64,000 nucleotides of DNA from Alphaproteobacteria bacterium (GTDB taxonomy: Bacteria > Pseudomonadota > Alphaproteobacteria > UBA2966): contig JAGWAU010000013.1 of assembly GCA_021296255.1 (NCBI GenBank), forward strand, positions 1 to 64,000, written 5' to 3'. The notes below the pieces were generated by a model. It was given only the letters and a program-made list of their open reading frames with translations. It ran no database searches and was not told the origin of the DNA. The translations under genes and the position numbers were made by a program. Positions 51,905-61,193 of this stretch are shown here, in pieces (the stretch's first letter is position 1; each line of letters opens with the position of its first letter).

Positions 51905-52888
51905 ATGACGCTCGACGGCGAGCTCGCGAAAAGGATGTACTCGGACATGTGGCGCATTCGCCTGTTCGAGGAGGAAGCGAACCGCCAGACCGGCCTCGGG
52001 AACGTGGTCGGCACGCTTCATCTTTATTGCGGCGAGGAGGCGGTCGGCGTGGGCATTTGCGCCCATCTCCGTGACGACGACTACATCCTGGGCACGCACC
52101 GCAGTCACGGGCACTGCCTGGCCAAGGGCGCTCTGATGGACGACATGATGGCGGAGCTTTTCGGCAAGGAGACGGGTACCTGCTCGGGGAAGGGCGGGTC
52201 CATGCACGTAGCCGATCTCTCCAAGAACATCCTGGGCGCCAACGGTATCGTCGCCGGCGGCATCGGCCCGGCCACCGGGACGGCCATGGCGACGAAAATC
52301 CGCGGCACGCACCAAGTGTCGGTCTGCTTCTTCGGCGACGGTGCCGCTGCGCGGGGGCCGTTCCACGAGGGTATTCTCATGGGTTCCCTTTGGAAACTGC
52401 CGGTCGTCTACGTCTGCGAGAACAACGGATACCAGCAGTGGGTGCGGCGCGAGAACGTCGCCGTGGTGGACTCGGTGGCCACGATGGCGGCTTCCTACGG
52501 CATCCCCGGCGTGTCCGTGGACGGCCAGAACATCGTCGAGGTGTACGAGGCGGCGGAAGAAGCCATCGACCGGGCGCGTCGCGGCGAAGGACCCACGCTC
52601 ATCGAGGCCAGGACCTACCGCTATTTCGGGCACAGCTTGGGTGACCGCGAAGAGTACCGAACTCGGGAAGAAGTCGATGAGTGGCGCAACAACCGAGACC
52701 CGATCAACATCTTCCGCGGCTACATGTCGGAGCGCCAATGGCTGACCGAGCGGGAGGATGAGGAAATCCAGGCCGCGGCGAAGGAAGATGTGGCCGCCGC
52801 CGTCAAGTTCGCGGATGAGAGCGCCTATCCGCCGCTCGAGGCGGCCCATACCGATGTGTTGGACACGGAGTGGAGGGTAGACGCATGA
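51905..52888 (+). CDS. 2-oxoacid (pyruvate-type) dehydrogenase E1 component, alpha subunit
   Basis: This 327-aa ThDP enzyme subunit has the GHCLAKGALMDDMMAEL helix, GKGGSMH, and the ThDP motif GDGAAARGPFHEG followed by ENNGYQQ. This is typical of pyruvate/acetoin or branched-chain 2-oxoacid dehydrogenase E1 alpha. AGGGAGGA precedes ATG 51905. Its stop overlaps the ATG of E1 beta. The substrate among pyruvate, acetoin and other 2-oxoacids cannot be fixed. Confidence 0.93.
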   Translation: MTLDGELAKRMYSDMWRIRLFEEEANRQTGLGNVVGTLHLYCGEEAVGVGICAHLRDDDYILGTHRSHGHCLAKGALMDDMMAELFGKETGTCSGKGGSMHVADLSKNILGANGIVAGGIGPATGTAMATKIRGTHQVSVCFFGDGAAARGPFHEGILMGSLWKLPVVYVCENNGYQQWVRRENVAVVDSVATMAASYGIPGVSVDGQNIVEVYEAAEEAIDRARRGEGPTLIEARTYRYFGHSLGDREEYRTREEVDEWRNNRDPINIFRGYMSERQWLTEREDEEIQAAAKEDVAAAVKFADESAYPPLEAAHTDVLDTEWRVDA

Positions 52889-53856
52889 GCACGCTGACAA
52901 TACGCGATGCCCTTCACGACGCGATCCACGAGGAAATGGAGCGCGACGAGAGCGTCTTCGTGATCGGTGAGGACGTCGTGGCGCACGGCGGTCCTTACAC
53001 GGTGACCGAGGGCATCGCCGAGCGGTTCCCCGACCGGATCTTCGAGACTCCGATCGCCGAGGCTGGAATCGTCGGTGTGGGCGTCGGCGCGGCCATGGCG
53101 GGCATGCGTCCGGTGGTAGAGATCATGTATCTCGACTTCATCACCTGCGCCATGGACGAGGTCGTCAATCAAGCCGCCAAAATGCGCTACATGACGGGCG
53201 GTCAGGCCAGTGTCCCACTCGTGATCCGGCTGCCCTGCGGTCTGGGCCGTTACATAGCGGCGCAGCACTCCCAGATCATGGAGTCCTGGTTCATGCACGT
53301 ACCGGGGCTTCAGGTCGTCGTACCCTCGACGCCGAAGGATGCCAAGGGCTTGCTCAAGACGGCGGTGCGCAGCCCCGATCCGGTCCTGTTCTTCGAATAC
53401 AAACGCATCTACACCGCCGAGGGTGAGGTACCGGACGAGGAGTATCTGATACCCTTCGGCGAGGCGGAGACGAAGCGCGAGGGCGAGGACGTGACGGTCG
53501 TGGCGGTCGGCCCGATGGTGGGCAAGGCGTTGAAGGCCGGCGTGATCCTGGAGGACGACGGATACGATATCGAGGTCGTCGATCCGCGCACGCTGTCGCC
53601 GCTCGACACGGAAACGATCCGTGCCTCGGTGGGCAAGACCGGCCGCGCGGTCATCTGCGAAGAGGATTCGTCGTTCGCCGGAACCGGCGCGGAAATCGCT
53701 GCGATGATCGCGGAGAACTGCTTCAAGGATCTGCAGGCACCCGTGGTGCGTGTCGGCATGCCGCACGTTCCGATGCCCTTCGCGCCGCCTCTCGCGGACA
53801 GCGTGGTGCCCCAGGTCGATAGCGTCGTCGACGCCGTCCGCCGCGTCATGGCCTGA
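52885..53856 (+). CDS. 2-oxoacid dehydrogenase E1 component, beta subunit
   Basis: This 323-aa protein is the E1 beta partner, with GEDVVAHGGPY near residue 32, ETPIAEAGIVGVGVGAAMAG, QAAKMRYMTGGQASVPL and the closing region VGMPHVPMPFAPPL. ATG 52885 overlaps the E1 alpha TGA (ATGA). GGAGGG stands upstream. The E2 gene follows after 20 bases. Length is normal. Confidence 0.93.
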   Translation: MSTLTIRDALHDAIHEEMERDESVFVIGEDVVAHGGPYTVTEGIAERFPDRIFETPIAEAGIVGVGVGAAMAGMRPVVEIMYLDFITCAMDEVVNQAAKMRYMTGGQASVPLVIRLPCGLGRYIAAQHSQIMESWFMHVPGLQVVVPSTPKDAKGLLKTAVRSPDPVLFFEYKRIYTAEGEVPDEEYLIPFGEAETKREGEDVTVVAVGPMVGKALKAGVILEDDGYDIEVVDPRTLSPLDTETIRASVGKTGRAVICEEDSSFAGTGAEIAAMIAENCFKDLQAPVVRVGMPHVPMPFAPPLADSVVPQVDSVVDAVRRVMA

Positions 53857-53876
53857 CCGGATCGCGGGCGGCAGAC

Positions 53877-55008
53877 ATGGCGACACGATTTCGCTTGGCG
53901 GCGTTCGGCCACACGATGGAAGTCGGACGCATCGTCGAATGGAAGGTCTCGGAAGGCGACGCGATCGAGGAAGGTGACGAGATTCTCGCCGTCGAGACGG
54001 ACAAGGCCGTCGTAGACGTGGAGGCGCCCATCGGCGGCGTCCTGCTGAAGATCGTCGGGCGGACCGATCAGGAACTTCCGGTCGGCGCGACGTTGGCGTG
54101 GATCGGCGAGGCCGGCGAAGAGGTTCCCGATGAGCCCGAGGAAGTGCCTGCTCCCGCGGTGGCGGACGTGCCGCCGAAGGAGAGGGTGACCCCCGTGGCC
54201 CGCCGCCTCGCCGAGCGCCACGGCATCGACGCCGATGCGCTCGAGGGTGCCGGGCCGGGCGGCCGCGTGACCAAGGAAGACGTGCAGAAGGCGATCGAGT
54301 CCGGTACGGCGCCCAGGAAGGAAGACGAGGTGCCGGAAGGCGTGGAGGTCATCCCGCTCGCGGGGCTTCGCAAGGTCGCGGCGGAACGCCTGACGGCGAA
54401 TTGGGCGCGGGCGCCCCAGGTGACCGAAGGCATCGAGGTTGATTTCTCGGCCTGTCTGGAGGTCCGGCGACGCAATCGGGACTCCTGGAGGGAGAAGTTC
54501 GGGGTCGAGCCCACGATCAATGACATCGTCCTTCTGGCGACGGCGGCGGCGCTCAAGGACAATCCCGCGCTCAATGCGGCATTGGTCGACGGCGCCATCC
54601 ACCGGTACGCCCGCATCAACCTCAACGTCGCCGTCGACACCGAGGAGGGCCTGACCGTTCCCGTCGTCAAGGACGCGGGCGAGGCGGGACTCGGAGAGAT
54701 CGCCAAAGCCGTGGCGGAACAGGCGGAAAAGGCGCGTAACAGGCGGCTGAGCCCCGAAGACCTCGAGGGGGGGACCTTCACGGTCACCAACCTCGGCGGC
54801 ATGGGCGTGGACTGGTTCACGCCGGTGCTCAATCCGCCCCAGGCGGGTGCGCCGCACGCCGGTCGTCGACGGGGACGAGGTGGCCGTGCGCGACCGCGTG
54901 ACCTTCGTGCTGTCCTTCGATCACCGGGTCGTGGACGGCGCGCCGTGCGCGCGCTTCCTCGCCCGTCTCAAGGAGTTGATCGAGGATCCATCCGCTTGGC
55001 TCGTTTGA
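53877..55008 (+). pseudogene. 2-oxoacid dehydrogenase E2 (dihydrolipoamide acyltransferase), frame-disrupted
   Basis: The N-terminus has a lipoyl domain with Lys43 in VETDKAVVD, then an E3-binding domain (VTPVARRLAERHGIDADALE) and the acyltransferase core up to LGGMGVDWFTPVLNPPQAG. About 54845 the frame is lost. The expected continuation, with the catalytic SFDHRVVDGAP and end LIEDPSAWLV, is in the next frame to TGA 55006-55008. A short stretch corresponding to AILGVG is missing at the break. No E3 gene follows. It may be a true lesion or an assembly error. Confidence 0.8.
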
Positions 55009-55146
55009 GTTCGGTCTTAACCCTGATGCGGATCGAGGTATGCCGATTCGATCGTTTGGCGGGTCAGGGTCGGTCGACCGAGGCGGTGATACCGGCCCGA
55101 TATCGAAACGCTCGACAGCGGTTGGCGATACCGTGGTCGCTTGGCT

Positions 55147-56628
55147 CTAAGCGCCGTCTCCCGGAGACCCGGCCGCGGCTTTGCTCCGCAGCGCATGGGC
55201 CATGAGAAGGTGGGCCACGCAGGCGGTGAGCTTCTTGCCGGTCGGAATGTGCAGGAACTCGTTGGGGCCGTGCGCGTTGGAGCCGGGCCCCAACAATCCG
55301 GTGATCAGAAACTGCGCGTCGGGGAATTTCTCGCCGAGCATCCCCATGAAGGGAATCGTGCCGCCTTCACCCATGTAGACGGCCGGCTTGCCGAAGTAGG
55401 TCATCGACGCATCGTCCGTCGCGGCTTCGAGCCAGCCGGCCAAAGGCGGAGCGTCCCAACCGTCGGCCACAGTGTCGAACTCGGCGGTGATCCGGGCACC
55501 GTAGGGTGGATCTTCGGTCAGCGCCTTCTCGAGGTCGACCACGATCTCCGAGGCTCTGGCAGTCGGCGGGATGCGCAGGGATAACGCCAGCGACGTCGTC
55601 GGCCGCAGCACGTTTCCGGCATCTCCAAGATTCGGCAACCCCGATTGTCCGGTAACGGAGAGCGCTGGCCGCCACGTTCTGTTGAGGATCAGTTCGGCGA
55701 GGTCGGACCCGGTCGCTCGCGCGCCGTCGACGAAGGGAAACTTGCGCCAGACCATGTCACCGAGGTTCTGGGCGGCGACCCCTGCCTGGGTAACCCGCTC
55801 GGGTGGGATCTCCACGTTCGCCGATGCTACCCGGACGGCTCCCGACCCTTCGTCGTCGATTCGCGAAAGAAGCTGGCGCGCGATCCGGAAACTGGAGGCC
55901 ACGATGCCGCTCGCGTCCCCGCTGTGCACACCCTCGTCGAGGATGTCCACGCGCAATGTTCCGGAGACCAGCCCCCTGAGGGACGTCGTGCTCCAGAGCT
56001 GATCGTAATTGCCGCAGCCGGAATCGAGGCAGACGACGAGGTTCGGGGCTCCGATCCGCTCGGCGAGCGCATCGATGTAGAAGGGGAGGTCATAGCTGCC
56101 GCTCTCCTCGCACCCCTCGATGAGGATCACGCAGCGGCCGTGCTTGCCGTCGAAACGGTGGAGGGCCTCGATGGCGGTCAAAGACGCGTAGGCGGCGTAG
56201 CCGTCGTCCGCACCGCCACGGCCATAGAGTTTGTCGTTTTCGCGAACCGGCTTCCAGGGTCCGAGGCCGTCGCGCCACCCCGACATCTCAGGCTGCTTGT
56301 CCAGATGACCGTACAGCAGAACCGTCTCGCCGCCGGCATATGGCGCGATGCCGGGGTGTTCCATGTAGATCAGGGGCGTGCGGCCTTCGAGCCGGACGAC
56401 CTCGACTTCGAGATCCTCGATCTCGCGCGTCCGACACCACGCCTCGATGTGCGCGACCGCCTCGTCGATATGGCCGTTGGCCCGCCAGTCGGCGTCGAAG
56501 GCAGGGGACTTGGCGGGAATCTCGATGTAGGTCTCGAGCTCGGGGATGATCTCCCGTTCCCAGGCTTCGTCTACGAATGCGGAGATCCGCGTGTCATCGA
56601 GACGGACCTCCGGGATTTCCGATGTCAC
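55147..56628 (-). CDS. M20 family metallopeptidase
   Basis: This 493-aa enzyme has the M20 metal site: LYGHLDKQP with His and Asp, GRGGADDG with the bridging Asp, and GCEESGS with the Glu base and ligand. The dimerisation domain includes LRVDILDEGVHSGDASG. GSNAHGPNEFL supplies the last His. It probably cleaves dipeptides or N-acyl amino acids. GTG 56628 follows GGAGGA. It is convergent with the damaged E2 gene. Confidence 0.92.
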   Translation of the reverse strand: MTSEIPEVRLDDTRISAFVDEAWEREIIPELETYIEIPAKSPAFDADWRANGHIDEAVAHIEAWCRTREIEDLEVEVVRLEGRTPLIYMEHPGIAPYAGGETVLLYGHLDKQPEMSGWRDGLGPWKPVRENDKLYGRGGADDGYAAYASLTAIEALHRFDGKHGRCVILIEGCEESGSYDLPFYIDALAERIGAPNLVVCLDSGCGNYDQLWSTTSLRGLVSGTLRVDILDEGVHSGDASGIVASSFRIARQLLSRIDDEGSGAVRVASANVEIPPERVTQAGVAAQNLGDMVWRKFPFVDGARATGSDLAELILNRTWRPALSVTGQSGLPNLGDAGNVLRPTTSLALSLRIPPTARASEIVVDLEKALTEDPPYGARITAEFDTVADGWDAPPLAGWLEAATDDASMTYFGKPAVYMGEGGTIPFMGMLGEKFPDAQFLITGLLGPGSNAHGPNEFLHIPTGKKLTACVAHLLMAHALRSKAAAGSPGDGA

Positions 56629-56763
56629 GCGGAGTCCTCCACGGCGTTTCCTCGAAGACCCCCACAATAGCGCGAGCAGGCGCGAGTGGCACGACAGTCC
56701 GGGTCCATACGGGTACCATGGCGGTCCGAGCCCCGCTGCACTCCGACGGCGGGGGAAACCGGC

Positions 56764-57519
56764 TCAGACGATCAGGACCACCAAGCCGACGGCGAAGATG
56801 AACCAAAGCGCGGCCCGCCGGTACAAACGATCCGAGGCGGCTCGAAAAAACCGGGCGCCGACCCAGATTCCGGACGCGTATGGAAGCATGATCAGGGCGA
56901 ACCTGATCAGCGTCTGGCGCCCGATGGCGCCCTGTGCCGCCATGGAGACGATCGTGCTGATGGGGAATATCGCCGAAACGAACAGGATATTGGCCCGCGT
57001 TACCGCCGCTTCGACGGGTGCGGACAGAAGGTACAGGGAGTAGATCGGACCGGATGTCGCGCTTGATCCGGCGACGAGGCCGGAGAGCATGCCTGTCAGG
57101 CCGCCGGCGATGGACCCGCGCGGCCCGCGGTATGTCCAACCCAGCAACATGATCACGGCGAAAAGCAGCACCATTCCGCCGATGGAGCGGCGCATGAGAT
57201 CCACGTCGGTCGTGAGCAGGATGTATGTCCCGAACGGGATCGTCGCGGCGCCGCAAAGGGCGACGGGCAATGATTCCCGAACCTGCACGCGCCGTCTGAT
57301 CTGCGGCCACAACAGGATAACGGCCGTAGTACTGGTCATGGTGACGATCGCGATGGCATCCGTTGGATTGAAAATGACCGCGAACAACGGTGACATGATC
57401 AGGCCCGCGCCGAATCCGGCGAAGCCGAAAATCATGCCCGACAGGACCGAGGCGATAACCGCGTAAAGAAGGTCGGTGTTCAGCGAGTCCGCAAGTATTT
57501 CCATGCCGGCGGCCGGCAT
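56764..57519 (-). CDS. TSUP family transporter (TauE/SafE-like)
   Basis: This 251-aa membrane protein has about eight hydrophobic helices and the TSUP motif GFAGFGAGLIMSPLF near the N-terminus, repeated in weaker form in the second half (GLTGMLSGLVAGSSATSGP). TSUP members export sulfite, sulfoacetate or carboxylates. It lies 5 bases after the carboxyltransferase gene and is probably the last gene of that operon. A sulfopyruvate-type decarboxylase is encoded divergently, which makes an organosulfonate link plausible. Confidence 0.9.
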   Translation of the reverse strand: MPAAGMEILADSLNTDLLYAVIASVLSGMIFGFAGFGAGLIMSPLFAVIFNPTDAIAIVTMTSTTAVILLWPQIRRRVQVRESLPVALCGAATIPFGTYILLTTDVDLMRRSIGGMVLLFAVIMLLGWTYRGPRGSIAGGLTGMLSGLVAGSSATSGPIYSLYLLSAPVEAAVTRANILFVSAIFPISTIVSMAAQGAIGRQTLIRFALIMLPYASGIWVGARFFRAASDRLYRRAALWFIFAVGLVVLIV

Positions 57520-57524
57520 GCCGT

Positions 57525-58985
57525 TCAGGCGACGTGACTGAGCCGGGTGTTGCCCTTTTCTACGAAGACATAGCTGACCTCGGGCCGGTGGGAGATCTCC
57601 TGGATCAGGGTCGCGACCGGTGTCCGTGCCATGGGCCGCCCCTCGCGCACCTTGCAGGCCTCGCGCCAGGTATCGAGGAGCTTGGGTTTGAAGTGCATGG
57701 CGAGGATCAGATCTTCGTCCGATTCGAAGGGGCCGTGCTCGGTCCGGAAACCTTCCACCATGGGCTCGAGCAGGGCACCCGGCCGGTCCGTGATGGGCTC
57801 CTCGCCATCGGCGATCCGATCCAAGACATTGGGATCGACGGGCGCGGCCAGTTCGCCGTACCAGCCCAGGACGTAGCGCTTAATCTCGGTCTGAACGGTC
57901 GTATACCGTTCCGCTTCGACGACGTTCAGCAGCGCCTGGACGCCAATGAACTGGGACATCGGGCTCACCATGATGGGCCAGCCCAGTTCCTCGCGCATGC
58001 GGACGATTTCCTCGAGCACCGCCGGAAGCTTGTCGTGGAGGCCGATCTCCTCCATCTGCTTCTCAAGGTTGCTCCGCATGCCGCCGGGAACCTGATGCCG
58101 GAACAACCCGGGGTCGTAGGCGACGGGCGCACCGATGGGTTTGCCGTGCTTGATCGCCTGCTGCCGGAAATGCTCCGCGATTGCGTCGACCTTGTCGAAA
58201 TCCAGGTCCAGGTCCATGCCCTGGTTACGCGCCTCGTGGGCGATCAGCTCGGTCGGCGGATTCGATGTGGCATGCGCGATCGGCGAGATCGCCGTATGTA
58301 CGACGTCGACGCCCAGGGGAAGGGACTCGAGCGCGACGAGAGGTCCCAGCCCCGAGGTGCAGTGCGTGTGCAGATGAAGATCGATTCCGTCGCCGATCGC
58401 CGCCCGCACCGCGGGCACGAGGGTACGGACGCGGTCCGGCGTCAGCAGGGCGCCGGAATCCTTGATCTGGACCGCGTCCACGCCGAGGACGACGAGTTCT
58501 TTCGCCTTCTCGACGAAGTGCTCGTCGGTGTGGACCGGGCTCTCGCTGAATACGATGGAGCCGACGGCGTGCAACCCGGCGTCCTTCGTTGCCTTGATCG
58601 ATACGGTCATGTTGCGCGTGTCGTTGAGCGCGTCGAACGTGTTGATGCAGCCGATGCCGTACCGCGCGAGCGCATCGATGGTCAGCGGGAATACGTCGTC
58701 TGCGAACAGGTCCCAACCGAGAACGTTAAGGCTCCGGATATAGACGTTCTTGAGGGTTCGTGGAGCGCGCCGCTGGATCATCCGCAGGCGTTCCCAGGGA
58801 TCCTCCGCCAGGTAGTAGATGCAGGACTCGAATACGGCCGAACCGGCGACCCCCATCACGCCGTAGGCCGCCTCGTCCATGGTCGGGATGATGGGCTCCA
58901 TCATATCGCTGGTCATGCGGGTCGCCCAAAGGCTCTGATGGGCGTCTCGCAGCGCCGTTTCCCAGATTCGGAGCTTTCTGCTCAT
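57525..58985 (-). CDS. biotin-dependent carboxyltransferase (PYC/OADA-like), divergent
   Basis: This 486-aa TIM-barrel subunit resembles the carboxyltransferase domain of pyruvate carboxylase and oxaloacetate decarboxylase alpha. RDAHQSLWATRM and EDPWERLR are conserved, as is the Lys in VQIKDSG and the HxH in HLHTHCTSG. However the usual WGGATFD is replaced by VAGSAVFES, KDMAG by KDSGA, and HTHDTSG by HTHCTSG. The acceptor may therefore not be pyruvate. No biotin domain is fused; BCCP is separate. Its ATG overlaps the accC-like TGA. Confidence 0.85.
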   Translation of the reverse strand: MSRKLRIWETALRDAHQSLWATRMTSDMMEPIIPTMDEAAYGVMGVAGSAVFESCIYYLAEDPWERLRMIQRRAPRTLKNVYIRSLNVLGWDLFADDVFPLTIDALARYGIGCINTFDALNDTRNMTVSIKATKDAGLHAVGSIVFSESPVHTDEHFVEKAKELVVLGVDAVQIKDSGALLTPDRVRTLVPAVRAAIGDGIDLHLHTHCTSGLGPLVALESLPLGVDVVHTAISPIAHATSNPPTELIAHEARNQGMDLDLDFDKVDAIAEHFRQQAIKHGKPIGAPVAYDPGLFRHQVPGGMRSNLEKQMEEIGLHDKLPAVLEEIVRMREELGWPIMVSPMSQFIGVQALLNVVEAERYTTVQTEIKRYVLGWYGELAAPVDPNVLDRIADGEEPITDRPGALLEPMVEGFRTEHGPFESDEDLILAMHFKPKLLDTWREACKVREGRPMARTPVATLIQEISHRPEVSYVFVEKGNTRLSHVA

Positions 58986-60355
58986 GCCGTCATGCTCTCC
59001 TGTGGCATCACCTGTCCGATGTTCTTTTCCAGCCACTGTGTGTTGAATTTGCCTTTCCTGAAGGCCTCGGATTCGAGCAGGGAAAGGTGGAAGGGAATGG
59101 TCGACGGAATGCCGTCGATGATGTAACCCGCCAGAGCCGTACGCATCTTTTCGATGGCCTCGGCGCGGTTGGCGGCCCAGACGATGACCTTGGCGATCAT
59201 GGAATCGTAGTAGGGCGGCACCGTATAGCCGGCATAACAATGCGAATCGATCCGCACACCAGGCCCGCCGGGCGCGACATATGCGGCGAGCATTCCGGGG
59301 GACGGCATAAAATTACGGGCGCCGTCTTCCGCGTTGATGCGGCATTCAATCGCATGGCCGCGCAACTTCACGTCCTTCTGCTTCAGTGACAGACCCTCGC
59401 CCCCCGCGATCAGGAGCTGCTCGCGAACCAGATCGACGCCGGTCAGCATCTCGGTGACGGGGTGCTCGACCTGGATGCGCGTATTCATTTCGATGAAGTG
59501 GAACGCTTGCTCGTCGAGGTCGACGAGAAATTCGACGGTGCCCGCGCCTTCGTAGTCCACGCTCGCCGCCAAGGCGGCTGAGGCCTCGTGGAGGTCCTGT
59601 CTCAGGGCACGCGTGATGACCGGGCAAGGGCCTTCCTCCACCAGCTTCTGGTGACGCCGTTGCATCGAGCAATCGCGCTCGCCTACATGTATAACGTTGC
59701 CTTGCCCGTCGCCCAATACCTGGACTTCCACGTGACGCGCGTTCCCGATGTATTTCTCCAGATAGATCGACGAATCGCCGAACGCTGCCTGTGCCTCGGC
59801 CTGCGCCGAGAGTGCGTTGCGAGAAAGTTGGGCCGGCGTCTCGGCGAGCATCATGCCCCGCCCGCCGCCACCCGCCGCCGCCTTAATCAGGACGGGGTAG
59901 CCGATCTTCTCGGCGACCGCGGCCAATTCACCGGAGTCGATGGCCTTGCCGTCGGAGCCGGGAACCGTCGGCACGCCGGCCTCCGCCGCCACGGTACGCG
60001 CCACCGCCTTGTCCGCCATCTGTCGGATGGAATGTCCCGTGGGGCCGACGAACTTGATGCCTGCGTCGACGCACTCATCGGAAAACGCGGCATTCTCGGC
60101 GAGAAAGCCATAACCCGGGTGAATGCCGTCGGCTTTCACGTACATGGCGGCGCCGATCAGTGATCCCGCGTTGAGGTAACTTCGCGTTGCTTGCGCCGGG
60201 CCGATACAGACCGCTTTGTCCGCAAGATGGACATGGAGCGAGTCGTAGTCCGCCTCGGAGTAGACGGCCACCGTTTCGATACCCAGCTCACGGCAGGCTC
60301 GGATGACCCGCACGGCGATCTCGCCGCGATTGGCGATGAGGACTCGGCGGAGCAT
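58982..60355 (-). CDS. accC: biotin carboxylase subunit
   Basis: This 457-aa ATP-grasp enzyme carboxylates biotin using bicarbonate. The start MLRRVLIANRGEIAVRVIR is canonical, and the Gly-rich loop KAAAGGGGRGM, VIHVGERDCSMQRR and HFIEMNTRIQVEHPVTE with the catalytic residues are intact. ATG 60355 is preferred to the longer frame, which would overlap the BCCP gene. It is followed by the carboxyltransferase with a 4-base overlap. It may serve either this dedicated carboxylase or acetyl-CoA carboxylase. Confidence 0.93.
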   Translation of the reverse strand: MLRRVLIANRGEIAVRVIRACRELGIETVAVYSEADYDSLHVHLADKAVCIGPAQATRSYLNAGSLIGAAMYVKADGIHPGYGFLAENAAFSDECVDAGIKFVGPTGHSIRQMADKAVARTVAAEAGVPTVPGSDGKAIDSGELAAVAEKIGYPVLIKAAAGGGGRGMMLAETPAQLSRNALSAQAEAQAAFGDSSIYLEKYIGNARHVEVQVLGDGQGNVIHVGERDCSMQRRHQKLVEEGPCPVITRALRQDLHEASAALAASVDYEGAGTVEFLVDLDEQAFHFIEMNTRIQVEHPVTEMLTGVDLVREQLLIAGGEGLSLKQKDVKLRGHAIECRINAEDGARNFMPSPGMLAAYVAPGGPGVRIDSHCYAGYTVPPYYDSMIAKVIVWAANRAEAIEKMRTALAGYIIDGIPSTIPFHLSLLESEAFRKGKFNTQWLEKNIGQVMPQESMTA

Positions 60356-60375
60356 TCGACTCTTGCGAGCGTCGA

Positions 60376-60870
60376 TCAATTGGGCTCGAACCACATGACG
60401 GTCTGACTCGCGCCCACGGCTTCCGCGTTTTCGACAGGAATGCTCAACACCACGCCGTCACAGGGTGCTTTCAGCGTGTTCATCACCTTCATCACGTCGA
60501 GAATGCAGACGGTGTCGCCGCTCATTACCTTGTCGCCTTCCTCGATGAAGGGGTCAGCGCCCGGTGCCGGTGCCCGGTAGAACGTTCCGGACAACGGGGA
60601 ATTGAGTGCTACGGCGGTATCGCTTGGTGCGGCAGAGCCGACGGTGTCGGTCGCGGGTTCCGTCGTCGCGGGCTGCGAAGCGGGACTCGCCGTCGGCGGT
60701 TCGGGCACCGCTACCGGCGGGGCGACTGTCGTCGTGACCGCCGGGGGCCCTTCGGCATCGTGCTTACGGACAATCAGCTTGAAGTCGTCGACCTCAATAT
60801 GGATCTCCCTGGTCGACGACTGGTCGATAATCTTGAGAATCTCCTGAACGTCTTCGTAGGTGAGTGACAC
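60376..60870 (-). CDS. accB: biotin carboxyl carrier protein
   Basis: This 164-aa carrier begins VSLTYEDVQEILKIIDQS with a GTG at 60870 preceded by AGAGGG. A Pro/Ala/Thr-rich linker spans about residues 40-80. The C-terminal lipoyl-like domain has the biotin Lys at 128 in LDVMKVMNTLKA; the usual motif is EAMKMMN, so two flanking residues differ. It is the first gene of the operon carrier-carboxylase-carboxyltransferase-TSUP. The distance to accC is 20 bases. Confidence 0.9.
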   Translation of the reverse strand: MSLTYEDVQEILKIIDQSSTREIHIEVDDFKLIVRKHDAEGPPAVTTTVAPPVAVPEPPTASPASQPATTEPATDTVGSAAPSDTAVALNSPLSGTFYRAPAPGADPFIEEGDKVMSGDTVCILDVMKVMNTLKAPCDGVVLSIPVENAEAVGASQTVMWFEPN

Positions 60871-61193
60871 CGTGCAGCCCTCTGTCGGCTCTTTCGCCCG
60901 AACGGATGATCTGTTTCGCGCGCCATTCATGCGGGGCGCGGTCGATGACGACGCCTGAAGAGCGCGAGCCTACGAAGCATATCCGGGAATGCGAGTCAAC
61001 TTGACGGCCGCCCAGGCACCGACTGGAGTCCGGCGAAGATGAAGCCCATCGCAGACCCGCCCTCGCCGGAGAGGGAGCCGGACCCGGGTTCGGATCTGAA
61101 CTCCGATTCCGAGTGGCCCCGCATCCGGCGATTTGCGCAACTCCATCGCTTCCGATTGAATGCGGGCACGACAGCAGTGCGGATTGGATCGAC

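Noticed and set aside
57534-59126. 530-codon plus-strand ORF
   Set aside because: It is antisense to the carboxyltransferase gene, whose motifs and starts are clear; the ORF has no recognisable domain.
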